Below, piece by piece: positions 17,359-25,547 of a stretch of DNA of 64,000 nucleotides (positions within the stretch are counted from its first letter, which is position 1; every line of letters begins with the position of its first letter). The translations under genes were made by a program, and so were the position numbers. Source of the stretch: Paractinoplanes atraurantiacus (lineage in GTDB: Bacteria; Actinomycetota; Actinomycetes; Mycobacteriales; Micromonosporaceae); assembly GCF_900215205.1 (NCBI RefSeq), contig NZ_OBDY01000008.1:277550-341549 (forward strand). Reading direction: 5' to 3'. The notes below the pieces were generated by a model that ran no database searches, was not told the origin of the DNA, and saw nothing but the letters and a program-made list of their open reading frames with translations.

Positions 17359-18286
17359 CCTCGCGCCGCCGGTAATCCTGAGGGCTTGTCCGGTAGAAGC
17401 GTTTGAAGGCGTTGCTCAGCGAGAACGCGCTGCCGTAGCCGACCTGGCGGGCCACCGCCTCCAGGGTCGCGTCGCTCTGCCGCAGCAGGTCGGCCGCGAC
17501 CGTGAGGCGCCAGCCCGCCAGGTAGGCCATCGGCGGCTCGCCGACGACCTCGGTGAAGCGTCGCGCGAACGCCGCGCGGGAGGCGCCGGCCTTCGAGGCC
17601 AGGGAGGAGACCGTCCAGCCGTACGCCGGGTCGTCGTGCATCAAGCGCAGGGCGGGACCCACCACCGGGTCGCCCTGCGCCCGCAGCCACCCCGGTTTTT
17701 CCTCGTTCGGCGAGGACAGCCAGGACCGCAGCACCGACACGAGCGTGAGGTCGAGCAGCCGGTCGAGCACGAGATCCTGGGCCGGCTCGGTGCCGTTCAT
17801 CTCGCGTACGAGCAAATCGATCAAAGCCCGATCGCCCTGCCCGGCCGTCCGCACGAGCACCCCCGGCAGCGCTGCGAGCAGGCGCCGGCCGACCTCGCTG
17901 TGCATCTGGTAGGTTCCGCTGATCATGATGGTCGCGCCGTCGGGCGCCGCACCCCAGGTTCGCACCCCTTGTCCGGTCATGCGCATTTCCGTGCCATCCG
18001 CTGCTTCGCAGCGTTGCCCCGGATGGATGATCACTTGCGCTGGGCGTCCGGGCCGGTCCCCCATGTCGTACGGCTGGATCCCGCTCACCACCGCGACATC
18101 ACCGACCCCGATCCGCGCGTCGGGTTCGCCTTCCCGCCGGATCCAGGCCTCCCCGCGCACCAGGGTGATGAGCGACAATGGCGACCCGTCCTGGATCCGG
18201 AGACCCCACGGCGGATCGAGCACCGACCGCAACAGAAACGCCCCGCGGGCACGCGCCCCGTCCAGCAGTCCCGTCAACACATCCAC
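17336..18286 (-). CDS. AraC-family regulator with cupin domain
   Basis: This 316-residue regulator has an N-terminal AraC cupin domain of the Cupin_6 type (GLRIQDGSPLSLITLVRGEA, IGVGDVAVVSG) and a C-terminal pair of helix-turn-helix motifs (WTVSSLASKAGASRAAFARR; ATLEAVARQVGYGSAFSLSN followed by AFKRFYRTSP). The cupin presumably binds a small ligand. It is divergent from the GT-C-like membrane protein gene across 75 bases, so control of itself and possibly of that operon is plausible. Confidence 0.87.
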   Translation of the reverse strand: MDVLTGLLDGARARGAFLLRSVLDPPWGLRIQDGSPLSLITLVRGEAWIRREGEPDARIGVGDVAVVSGIQPYDMGDRPGRPAQVIIHPGQRCEAADGTEMRMTGQGVRTWGAAPDGATIMISGTYQMHSEVGRRLLAALPGVLVRTAGQGDRALIDLLVREMNGTEPAQDLVLDRLLDLTLVSVLRSWLSSPNEEKPGWLRAQGDPVVGPALRLMHDDPAYGWTVSSLASKAGASRAAFARRFTEVVGEPPMAYLAGWRLTVAADLLRQSDATLEAVARQVGYGSAFSLSNAFKRFYRTSPQDYRRREVTPAVAT

Positions 18287-18361
18287 ACGTCAGTATTCCC
18301 ACATCGATGTGTGACAATGCTTTCGCTATCGGTAGTGTCCAGTGGAATTTCGGGGGCCCGG

Positions 18362-20161
18362 GTGAGTGAGACAGCCACCGCGGAGGTCGGCGGCGAGCAG
18401 GCCGACAGCGGCAACGCGGAGGAGCCCACGGCGGCGCCGGGCGTGCTGAGACGGCTGTGGGCGCGTCGTGAGTGGATCCTGGTGATCCTCGGCGGGCTGG
18501 CGCTCGCCGTGGCGCTGACCTGGCCGACGATGCGCGACCCGCGGCACACCGTGCCCGGCGACATCGGCGACCCGGCCCTGTTCGCCTGGCAGATCGCCTG
18601 GGGCGGGCACGCGCTGCTGACCGATCCCTGGCATCTGTGGGACTCGAACACGTTCTACCCGGACACGTACTCGCTGGCCTTCACCGACACCGTCCTCGGC
18701 TACATGCCGTTCGGCATGATCGGTTCGGGCATGGACGACGCCGTCCTGCGCTACAACATCCTGTACGTGCTGCTGCACGCGCTCGCCTTCATCGGCGCGT
18801 ACGCCCTGACCCGCCAGCTCGGTGCGCATCCGCTCGGCGCGGCGGTGGCCGGCATCGCGTGGGCGTTCGCGCCGTGGCGGCTCGCCCACGCCGGGCACAT
18901 GAACGTCATCTCGACCGGCGGCATCGCGCTGAGCCTCGCCATGATCGCTCGCGGGCACGGCTGGTCGCTGCGGAGAGGCCATCGCCCCGAGCGGCACAGC
19001 CCGTGGTGGGCGCTGGCCGGCTGGCTGGTGGCCGCCTGGCAGATCACCCTGGGGCTCGCGATCGGGCTGCCCTTCGCGTATGTGATGATCGGCCTCTGCC
19101 TGGTCGTGGCCGGGTTCTACGGCTGGGCCCGGTGGCGGCGCGGCCGTGCGCCCTTCGGGCGCCGGCTGCTGGTGGCCGATCTGGCCGGCGGGCTGGTCTT
19201 CGGGGCCGCCACCCTCTACATGGGTATCGCCTACTCCCGCATCGTCGAGCTCCACCCGCAGGCCGACCGCGGGCTGAACTGGACCGAGATGTACTCGCCG
19301 CCCTGGCGGGGCCTGTTCATCGCGCCCGAGTCGTCCTGGCTGTGGGGTGCCCGGCACGCCGGGGCCCGGGCCGACCTGATGTGGCCGCCGGAGATGGCGC
19401 TGCTGGCCGGCGTGACCCTGATCGCGCTGGCCACGGTCGGGTTGTTCGTCTCGGTCTTCCGGGTCCGGCACCGGGTGCTGCTGGCCCTCGGCGTCGTGGT
19501 GGCGGTGGTGCTGACGCTCGGCGCGACCCTGCCCGGAAACGGCGACCCGGGTTACCTGACGCTGTCCAAACATCTGCCGGGCTGGGCGGCCCTGCGCACA
19601 CCCGGGCGGATGACCCTGTGGAGCTCGCTGCTGCTGGCCGTCCTGGCCGCCGGCGCGGTCAGCGCCTTCGTCGCCCAGGCGAAGTCGATCGCGCCCTGGC
19701 GGTCCGGGGTCCTGGCCCGCGGGAAGTTCGTCGTGCTGCGGCTCGCCCTGCTGATCCCGCTCGTGCTGGTCACCGTCGAGGGCGTCAACCGGACCGCGCA
19801 CCCCGAGGTGCTGCGCTACCCGGCCGCGATGGCGGCCGCCCAGGAGCCGATCCTGGTGCTGCCCAGCGGCGGCAGTCTCGAGATGTCCATCATGCTGTGG
19901 ACCACGAACGGGTTCCCGCGCATTCCCAACGGCGTCGTCACCTTCGTTCCGGCCGCCCAGGAGCGGATCCGCTCGATCAGCCAGACCTTCCCGGACCGCA
20001 CGAGCATCGACGTGCTGCGGGCGTACGGCATCAAATCGGTCGTCGTCCTGCCCGAATGGCTGGGCGGAACCCCGTGGGCGGGCGTGCCCGACCGCCCGGT
20101 CGACATGCTCGGCATCACCCGCGAGCAGATCGACGGCGCCATACTGTACCGACTGGGGTGA
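18362..20161 (+). CDS. GT-C-like polytopic membrane protein
   Basis: The 599-residue product has roughly ten or more membrane helices. The first helix (WILVILGGLALAVALTWP) is followed by a periplasmic loop, DIGDPALFAWQIAWGGHALL then NTFYPDTYSLAFTD. An acidic first loop and alternating helices are the hallmark of GT-C glycosyltransferases, which use lipid-linked sugars. No closer family was recognised, so the sugar and acceptor are unknown. I chose GTG at 18362 because GGGGG lies upstream; an ATG at 18317 lacks a ribosome-binding site. The gene lies 16 bases before gpsA and probably forms an operon with it. Confidence 0.7.
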   Translation: MSETATAEVGGEQADSGNAEEPTAAPGVLRRLWARREWILVILGGLALAVALTWPTMRDPRHTVPGDIGDPALFAWQIAWGGHALLTDPWHLWDSNTFYPDTYSLAFTDTVLGYMPFGMIGSGMDDAVLRYNILYVLLHALAFIGAYALTRQLGAHPLGAAVAGIAWAFAPWRLAHAGHMNVISTGGIALSLAMIARGHGWSLRRGHRPERHSPWWALAGWLVAAWQITLGLAIGLPFAYVMIGLCLVVAGFYGWARWRRGRAPFGRRLLVADLAGGLVFGAATLYMGIAYSRIVELHPQADRGLNWTEMYSPPWRGLFIAPESSWLWGARHAGARADLMWPPEMALLAGVTLIALATVGLFVSVFRVRHRVLLALGVVVAVVLTLGATLPGNGDPGYLTLSKHLPGWAALRTPGRMTLWSSLLLAVLAAGAVSAFVAQAKSIAPWRSGVLARGKFVVLRLALLIPLVLVTVEGVNRTAHPEVLRYPAAMAAAQEPILVLPSGGSLEMSIMLWTTNGFPRIPNGVVTFVPAAQERIRSISQTFPDRTSIDVLRAYGIKSVVVLPEWLGGTPWAGVPDRPVDMLGITREQIDGAILYRLG

Positions 20162-20177
20162 CGGCGAAAGAGGAACT

Positions 20178-21179
20178 ATGCGGATCACCGTGCTGGGCGC
20201 GGGCTCTTGGGGCACCACGGTCGCGTCCGTGCTCACCCGCCGTGATCACGAGTCGCTGATCTGGGCGCGCAACCCGGCCGCGGCCGAGGAGATCAACGTC
20301 AAGCACACCAACGAGCGCTACCTCGAGGGCTTCCCGCTGCCGGGCCGGCTCCGCGCCACCGCCGACCTGGCCGAGGCGGCCGCCCACGCCGAGCTGCTCG
20401 TGGTGGGTGTGCCCACGGGAGCGTTCCGCGCCACGCTGGAACAGGTGAAGCCCGACCTGCACCCGTGGATCCCGGTGGTGAGCCTGAGCAAGGGCCTCGA
20501 ACGCGACTCGCTGCGCCGGATGACCGAGGTCATCAAGGAGGTGCTGCCCGGCCATCCGGCCGCCGCGCTGACCGGCCCCAACCTGGCCAAAGAGATCATG
20601 GCCGGCATGGCGGCGGCCACCGTGATCGCCACGGAGGACCTGACGGTCGCCGCCGAGATCCAGCGGGTCTTCCGCCGCGGCCTGCTGCGCGTCTACACCA
20701 ACCACGACGTGATCGGCTGCGAGGTGGGCGGCGCCCTGAAGAACGTCGTGGCGATCGCCACGGGCATCGCCCAGGGCCTGGGCGTCGGCGACAACACCCG
20801 GGCCGGCGTGATCTCCCGGGGCCTGGCCGAGCTGACCACACTGGCGGCGGCCCTGGGCGGCGAGCCGAGCACGCTGGCCGGCCTGGCCGGCATGGGCGAC
20901 CTGGTGGCGACGTGCATCAGCCCGCACAGCCGCAACCGCTACGTGGGCGAGCAGCTGGGCCGCGGCCGCAGCCTGGACGAGATCCTGGCCGAGATGGGCC
21001 AGGTGGCCGAGGGCGTCAAAACCGTCCACGCGGCAGTCCAGCTGGCCGACCGCCACAACCTCCCCATGCCCATCACCCGCACGATCCACCAAGTGATCAC
21101 CGGCGACATGACAGCCGAGCGAGCCTACGAGGGCCTCCTGCGCACCCACCCGGCCGGCCACGAGTCCGAGCCCGGCTGA
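20178..21179 (+). CDS. gpsA: NAD(P)-dependent glycerol-3-phosphate dehydrogenase
   Basis: The 333-residue enzyme makes sn-glycerol 3-phosphate from dihydroxyacetone phosphate for phospholipid synthesis. It shows the Rossmann motif MRITVLGAGSWGTTVASVL, the SLSKGLE segment, the TGPNLAKEI motif, and GCEVGGALKNVVAIATGIAQ with the catalytic lysine. GLAGMGDLVATCISPHSRNR completes the signature. Length and ends are typical. AGAGGA lies before the ATG. It follows the GT-C-like gene by 16 bases, so both may be expressed together for envelope synthesis. Confidence 0.95.
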   Translation: MRITVLGAGSWGTTVASVLTRRDHESLIWARNPAAAEEINVKHTNERYLEGFPLPGRLRATADLAEAAAHAELLVVGVPTGAFRATLEQVKPDLHPWIPVVSLSKGLERDSLRRMTEVIKEVLPGHPAAALTGPNLAKEIMAGMAAATVIATEDLTVAAEIQRVFRRGLLRVYTNHDVIGCEVGGALKNVVAIATGIAQGLGVGDNTRAGVISRGLAELTTLAAALGGEPSTLAGLAGMGDLVATCISPHSRNRYVGEQLGRGRSLDEILAEMGQVAEGVKTVHAAVQLADRHNLPMPITRTIHQVITGDMTAERAYEGLLRTHPAGHESEPG

Positions 21180-21351
21180 GCCGTTCTTCCTGGTAGTCCC
21201 ACGCCTATAGTCATGGAGCATGGCGAATGCTTCCGTTGATGCGGCGAACGGTCGGTCACCGTCCCGTCATGCGTCATCCCCGACGGCACCTCGCCGCTGA
21301 ACTTGCTGCTGGAGGCGCGAGCCGAGGACGAGTGGTTCCGGCGGGAATCGG

Positions 21352-21600
21352 CGGCTCGGTAGGCCACTGGTCGACCGGATCAAGGGCTCACCTCTGCACA
21401 ACTTGAAGGAGCTTCGTCCGGGCTCGGCCGGGGCGACGGAGGTACGGATTCTGTTCATCTTCGATCGGGCTCGCAACGCGGTCCTATTGGTGGCCGGCGA
21501 CAAGTCTGGGCAGTGGAACACCGTGAAGACTTCCTCGATGAGTTCTTTCCCGGCGCCGCTGACCGGGCGGAGGTTGAAGAGGGCGCCCGGGTGGCCCCGA
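21352..21600 (+). pseudogene. Remnant of a RelE/ParE-type toxin (phage Gp49-like)
   Basis: In one frame LGRPLVDRIKGSPLHNLKEL continues as RPGSAGATEVRILFIFDRAR then AVLLVAGDKSGQW, which is the core of RelE/HigB-like toxins of the Gp49 family. The N-terminal third is missing: a fragment (LLLEARAEDEWFRRESAAR) occurs just upstream in another frame. After GQWN the frame shifts, and the expected C-terminal segment (FLDEFFPGAADRAEVEEGA) appears one frame over, around 21530-21595. No antitoxin follows. The product is almost surely inactive. The remaining DNA of the 623-base gap between gpsA and the subtilase holds only this remnant and the inverted repeat noted next. Confidence 0.7.
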
Positions 21601-21721
21601 CGCCGGCGAAGTCGCTGAGTTTGGGCTGGCCAGTTAGCGCCGTCTCCGTCGGCGAGTCTGAAAGCGCGCGGCGCGTTTGTTTCTTCAGGCTACGCATTTG
21701 GTTTCGAGGTTGTTAACAGGG

Positions 21722-21748
21722 TTGATCGACGAACTCGATATCGATCAA
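21722..21748. promoter_or_regulatory. Inverted repeat upstream of the subtilase gene
   Basis: TTGATCG (21722-21728) and CGATCAA (21742-21748) form a perfect 7-bp inverted repeat whose half-site centres are two helical turns apart, 55 bases before the TTG start. It is placed like an operator; the protein that binds it is unknown. Confidence 0.4.
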
Positions 21749-21802
21749 GGCTGTCGTAGCGTCAACGGCACTTCAGGCCTCTGATCGAGTCGAGGTGTTC
21801 CG

Positions 21803-24800
21803 TTGACGCAATCCCCCTTCGGCAGGTCCGTGCCGCTCATCGTGGCGGCCGTGACCGCGCTGGCAGTGACCCCGCCGGTGCCCGCCCACGCACAAGCAGC
21901 AGCAGCGCCCGCGCCCGCCGGGCCGGCCGCGACGTCGGCCGGTACGACGATCACGCTGATCACTGGTGACAAGGTGACCGTCCGGCCCGGTGTCACCACC
22001 GTGCAGGGGCCCGGCGGCGAGCAGGTCGGTGCGCACATCACCACTGTCGGGCCGGACACCTACGTCTACCCGGAGAGCGCCCTTCCCTATGTCGGCGCCG
22101 GGCTGCTCGACAAGCGACTGTTCAACGTGACCTATCTGCTGCGCGAGGGCTACGGCGACGCCGCCACCGATCGGCTGCCGGTCATCCTCGGCTACGCCGA
22201 CTCGGCCGCCAAGCGGATCGCCGGCGCTTTGCCCGAGGGCAGCACCGAAGTGCGTGCGCTGCCGAGCATCCACGGCAGCGCCGTGAACACCGAGCGCGAC
22301 GCGGACTTCTGGACGTCGCTGACCGCCGCCGCGCCGGCCGCCGCACGAGCCAAGACGACGACCGGCTTCGCCCACGGCATCACCAAGGTGTGGCTGGACG
22401 GCAAGGTGCACGCCGACCTGGCCGACAGCGTGGCCCAGATCGGCGCGCCGGAAGTGTGGGCGGGCGGGAACACCGGCGAGGGCGTCGACGTCGCCGTGCT
22501 CGACACCGGTGTCGACGCCGGGCACCCGGATCTGGCCGGGCGTATCGAGTCGAGCCAGAGCTTCGTGCCGGGTGAGGACGTCACCGACGGGCACGGGCAC
22601 GGCACGCATGTGGCCTCCACCATCGCCGGCTCCGGGGCCGGTGCCGGCGGCAAGGAGCGGGGTGTCGCGCCGGGCGCCGACCTCGAGATCGGCAAGGTGC
22701 TCGACAACGGCGGCTCCGGGCAGGACTCCTGGATCATCAGCGGGATGGAGTGGGCCGCGCGGGAGCGCAAGGCCAAGGTCATCAGCATGAGCCTCGGCGG
22801 TGACCCGACCGACGGCACCGATCCGATGAGCGTGGCCGTCAACGAGCTCAGCGCCGAGACCGGTGCCCTGTTCGTCATCGCGGCCGGCAACAGCGGGCCC
22901 ACCGAGACGACCGTCGGGTCGCCCGGCGCCGCCGACGCCGCCCTGACCGTGGGCGCGGTCGACGCCGACGACCACCTGGCCGACTTCTCCAGCCGCGGCC
23001 CGCGCTTCGTCGACGGCGCGCTCAAGCCGGAGATCACCGCGCCCGGCGTCGACATCGTGGCGGCCCGCGCCGCCGGCACGACCATGGGCCAGCCGGTGAA
23101 CGAGCTCTACACCGCCGCCTCCGGCACCTCGATGGCCACGCCGCACGTCGCCGGCGCCGCCGTCCTGCTCGCCGCCCAGCACCCCGGCTGGACCGGCTCG
23201 CAGCTCAAGGACGCCCTGGTCAGCACGGCCAAGGAGACCCCCGACTACAGCGTTTACGAGGCCGGCAGCGGCCGCCTCGACATCGCCGCCACCGCGAAGG
23301 CGACCGTTTTCGCCACGGCCTCGGCCTACCTCGGCATCCACCCGCTGCAGGACGAGCCGTCGGGCATCGTCGAGCGCCAGATCACGTACACCAACACCGG
23401 CCCCTCCGCCGTTGATCTTGATTTGGAGATCACCGGTCTCGACGTCGCGACCATCGACAAGCCGCGGGTGACCGTGCCGGCCAACGGCACCGCCTCGGTC
23501 AAGGTCTCGGTCGACCTCAGCCGCACGGCGGAGAAGGGCCGGTTCACCGGCAGCGTCGTCGCCACCGGCGCCGGCGTCCGGGTCGACACCATCGTCGGCA
23601 TCAGCACCGAGGATCAGCCGCGGCACCTGACCATCACGCCCACCGGCCGCGGCGGCGAGCCCATGCCCGGTGAGATCATGATGCTGCGCGAGGGCGACCC
23701 GGCGGGCGCCTACTACAACTTCCTCACCCTCGACGGCCGCCCGATCGACGTGCTCGTGCCGGACGGCCGCTACGCGGTGTGGATGTGGGGCGACGTCGAG
23801 GGCACCCACGGCCCCAACTCCCGGGGCATGGCGCTGGTCAGCGCGCCCACGGTCGTCGTCGAGAAGGACACCGCCGTCGAGCTGAAGGCCTCCACCACCC
23901 GTGAGGTCCAGGCGATCACGCCCAAGGCGTCGGCCACCGCCGAGCTGCGCCTCGACTACCACCGCGAGCTGGGCGACACGGCCAAGGCCACCGACGCGTT
24001 CATCATTCCCCGCTACTACGACAGCATCTGGGTCACGCCCGGCCAGAAGGCCCGCGACGGCAAGATGTCGGTGACGGCCCGCTGGCGCAAGACCGAGCCG
24101 CTGATCTCGATCGGCGACTCCTACGACGACCTCCTGCTGATCTCCGGGTCGACCATTCCGGCCGAGGGCACCCGTCAGCTCGAGGCTGTCTTCGCCGGTG
24201 ACGGCACCACCGCCGACTTCGCCAAGGTCAACGTCAAGGACAAGATTGCGGTGGTACGCCGTGACGACCTCGACGACCAGGTGAAGGCGGCCGAGAAGGC
24301 GGGCGCGGCGGTGCTCGCGATCGTCAACAACGAGCCCGGGCGCTACTTCGACGCCAGCTCCAAGACCAAGCTGGCCGTGGTCTCGCTGACCCAGGACGGC
24401 GGCGAGCGCCTGATCACTCAGCTCGGCCAGGGCAGGGTGAGCCTGCGCCTCACCTCCGACCCGACCACCGATTACCTGTACGACCTGGTCCGCTACTGGC
24501 CGAACGGGACGCCGAAGTCGCTCACCTACCGCCCGTCGGAGCGTGAGCTGGCCCGGGTCGACGTCGACTTCCAGAGCACCTCCACCCGGGAGATCTCCGA
24601 GAAGCGGTTCGACAAGAACCCGGACCTGCCGGTCAAGGTCGGCTCGACCACGCTGATGCGCTCCGACCGCTTCCGCACCGACTGGGTCACCGCCCAGGAC
24701 GGCGTCACGTGGTCGACCGACATGGACGACTGGTACTCGTTCCAGCTCGGCGGCGACACCACCTACAAGGCGGGCAGCCGCACCGGCGAGACGTGGCTGG

Positions 24801-25453
24801 GCGCGATCCAGCGCCCGCGGATCAACGACGCGGTCACGCTGCCCCGCCGGGACGGCGACCGGATCGTGGCCGAGATCCCCGGCTGGGGCGACTCGGGCGC
24901 CAACCACGCCGGCGTGGCCTTCCCGGAAGGCGGCGAGATGACGGCGACGCTGTCGCAGGGCACGAAGGTGATCGAGCAGAACACGTACAACTGGATCGAT
25001 CAGAACTCCGGGCTGAGCCCCAAGCGTCTCCCGTACCGCCTGGTCACCACGACCCAGCGGGACACGACGTCCTACGCGTACTCGTCCAAGACCCGGACGA
25101 CCTGGGACTTCTTCTCCGACGCCAAGACGGCCCGCCTGCCGCTCATCCAGCTCGACTACAAGGTCGGCACGGACATCACGCACCGGGCCTCCCGCTCGAC
25201 CGCGATCACGGTCACCCCGTCGCACCTGACCGGCGGCCCGAGCACCAAGGCCATCAGGACGGTCACGCTTGATGTGTCGTACGACGACGGCGCCACCTGG
25301 GTGCACCAGCGGCTCCACCAGACGAAGGACGGGTGGACCACCGACCTGCGGGCCCCGAGGAACGCCCAGCACGTCACGTTGAAGGCCGGCGCCAAGGACG
25401 CGTACGGCAACAGCGTGGAACAAACGATCACCAGGGCCTTCGGCCTGAAGTGA
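21803..25453 (+). CDS. Large secreted S8 subtilisin-like protease
   Basis: The 1216-residue protease has a signal peptide (first 30 residues, ending PAHAQA), a propeptide-like region, and an S8 domain with the full triad: Asp234 in VAVLDTGVDAGHPDL, His269 in GHGTHVAST, Ser443 in GTSMATPHVAGAA, with oxyanion Asn363 in AAGNSGP. The next 770 residues include Ig-like strands (residues 510-600), a PA-like insert (IAVVRRDDLDDQVKAAEKAG then AAVLAIVNN, about residues 815-880) and further beta-rich domains. Actinobacterial relatives degrade extracellular proteins. The TTG start is backed by GAGGTG 5 bases upstream. It ends in a strong hairpin and appears monocistronic. Confidence 0.92.
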   Translation: MTQSPFGRSVPLIVAAVTALAVTPPVPAHAQAAAAPAPAGPAATSAGTTITLITGDKVTVRPGVTTVQGPGGEQVGAHITTVGPDTYVYPESALPYVGAGLLDKRLFNVTYLLREGYGDAATDRLPVILGYADSAAKRIAGALPEGSTEVRALPSIHGSAVNTERDADFWTSLTAAAPAAARAKTTTGFAHGITKVWLDGKVHADLADSVAQIGAPEVWAGGNTGEGVDVAVLDTGVDAGHPDLAGRIESSQSFVPGEDVTDGHGHGTHVASTIAGSGAGAGGKERGVAPGADLEIGKVLDNGGSGQDSWIISGMEWAARERKAKVISMSLGGDPTDGTDPMSVAVNELSAETGALFVIAAGNSGPTETTVGSPGAADAALTVGAVDADDHLADFSSRGPRFVDGALKPEITAPGVDIVAARAAGTTMGQPVNELYTAASGTSMATPHVAGAAVLLAAQHPGWTGSQLKDALVSTAKETPDYSVYEAGSGRLDIAATAKATVFATASAYLGIHPLQDEPSGIVERQITYTNTGPSAVDLDLEITGLDVATIDKPRVTVPANGTASVKVSVDLSRTAEKGRFTGSVVATGAGVRVDTIVGISTEDQPRHLTITPTGRGGEPMPGEIMMLREGDPAGAYYNFLTLDGRPIDVLVPDGRYAVWMWGDVEGTHGPNSRGMALVSAPTVVVEKDTAVELKASTTREVQAITPKASATAELRLDYHRELGDTAKATDAFIIPRYYDSIWVTPGQKARDGKMSVTARWRKTEPLISIGDSYDDLLLISGSTIPAEGTRQLEAVFAGDGTTADFAKVNVKDKIAVVRRDDLDDQVKAAEKAGAAVLAIVNNEPGRYFDASSKTKLAVVSLTQDGGERLITQLGQGRVSLRLTSDPTTDYLYDLVRYWPNGTPKSLTYRPSERELARVDVDFQSTSTREISEKRFDKNPDLPVKVGSTTLMRSDRFRTDWVTAQDGVTWSTDMDDWYSFQLGGDTTYKAGSRTGETWLGAIQRPRINDAVTLPRRDGDRIVAEIPGWGDSGANHAGVAFPEGGEMTATLSQGTKVIEQNTYNWIDQNSGLSPKRLPYRLVTTTQRDTTSYAYSSKTRTTWDFFSDAKTARLPLIQLDYKVGTDITHRASRSTAITVTPSHLTGGPSTKAIRTVTLDVSYDDGATWVHQRLHQTKDGWTTDLRAPRNAQHVTLKAGAKDAYGNSVEQTITRAFGLK

Positions 25454-25459
25454 CCGGCC

Positions 25460-25494
25460 GGCCGGGCCGCGACACCCCCCGTCGCGGCCCGGCC
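25460..25494. terminator. Hairpin terminator after the subtilase
   Basis: A perfect 14-bp inverted repeat (GGCCGGGCCGCGAC and complement) with a 7-base C-rich loop lies 6 bases past the stop. No U run follows, as is common for actinobacterial terminators. Confidence 0.75.
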
Positions 25495-25547
25495 CTCCAA
25501 CGTTCGGGGGAGATCTTCTCCACTTCGGACGCACTAGTGTCGCTTCC

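Noticed and set aside
21773..25534. A 1253-codon open frame antisense to the subtilase gene
   Set aside because: It mirrors the GC-rich third codon positions of the subtilase; its Gly/Arg/Val/His-rich translation has no motifs, while the forward frame has a complete S8 triad.
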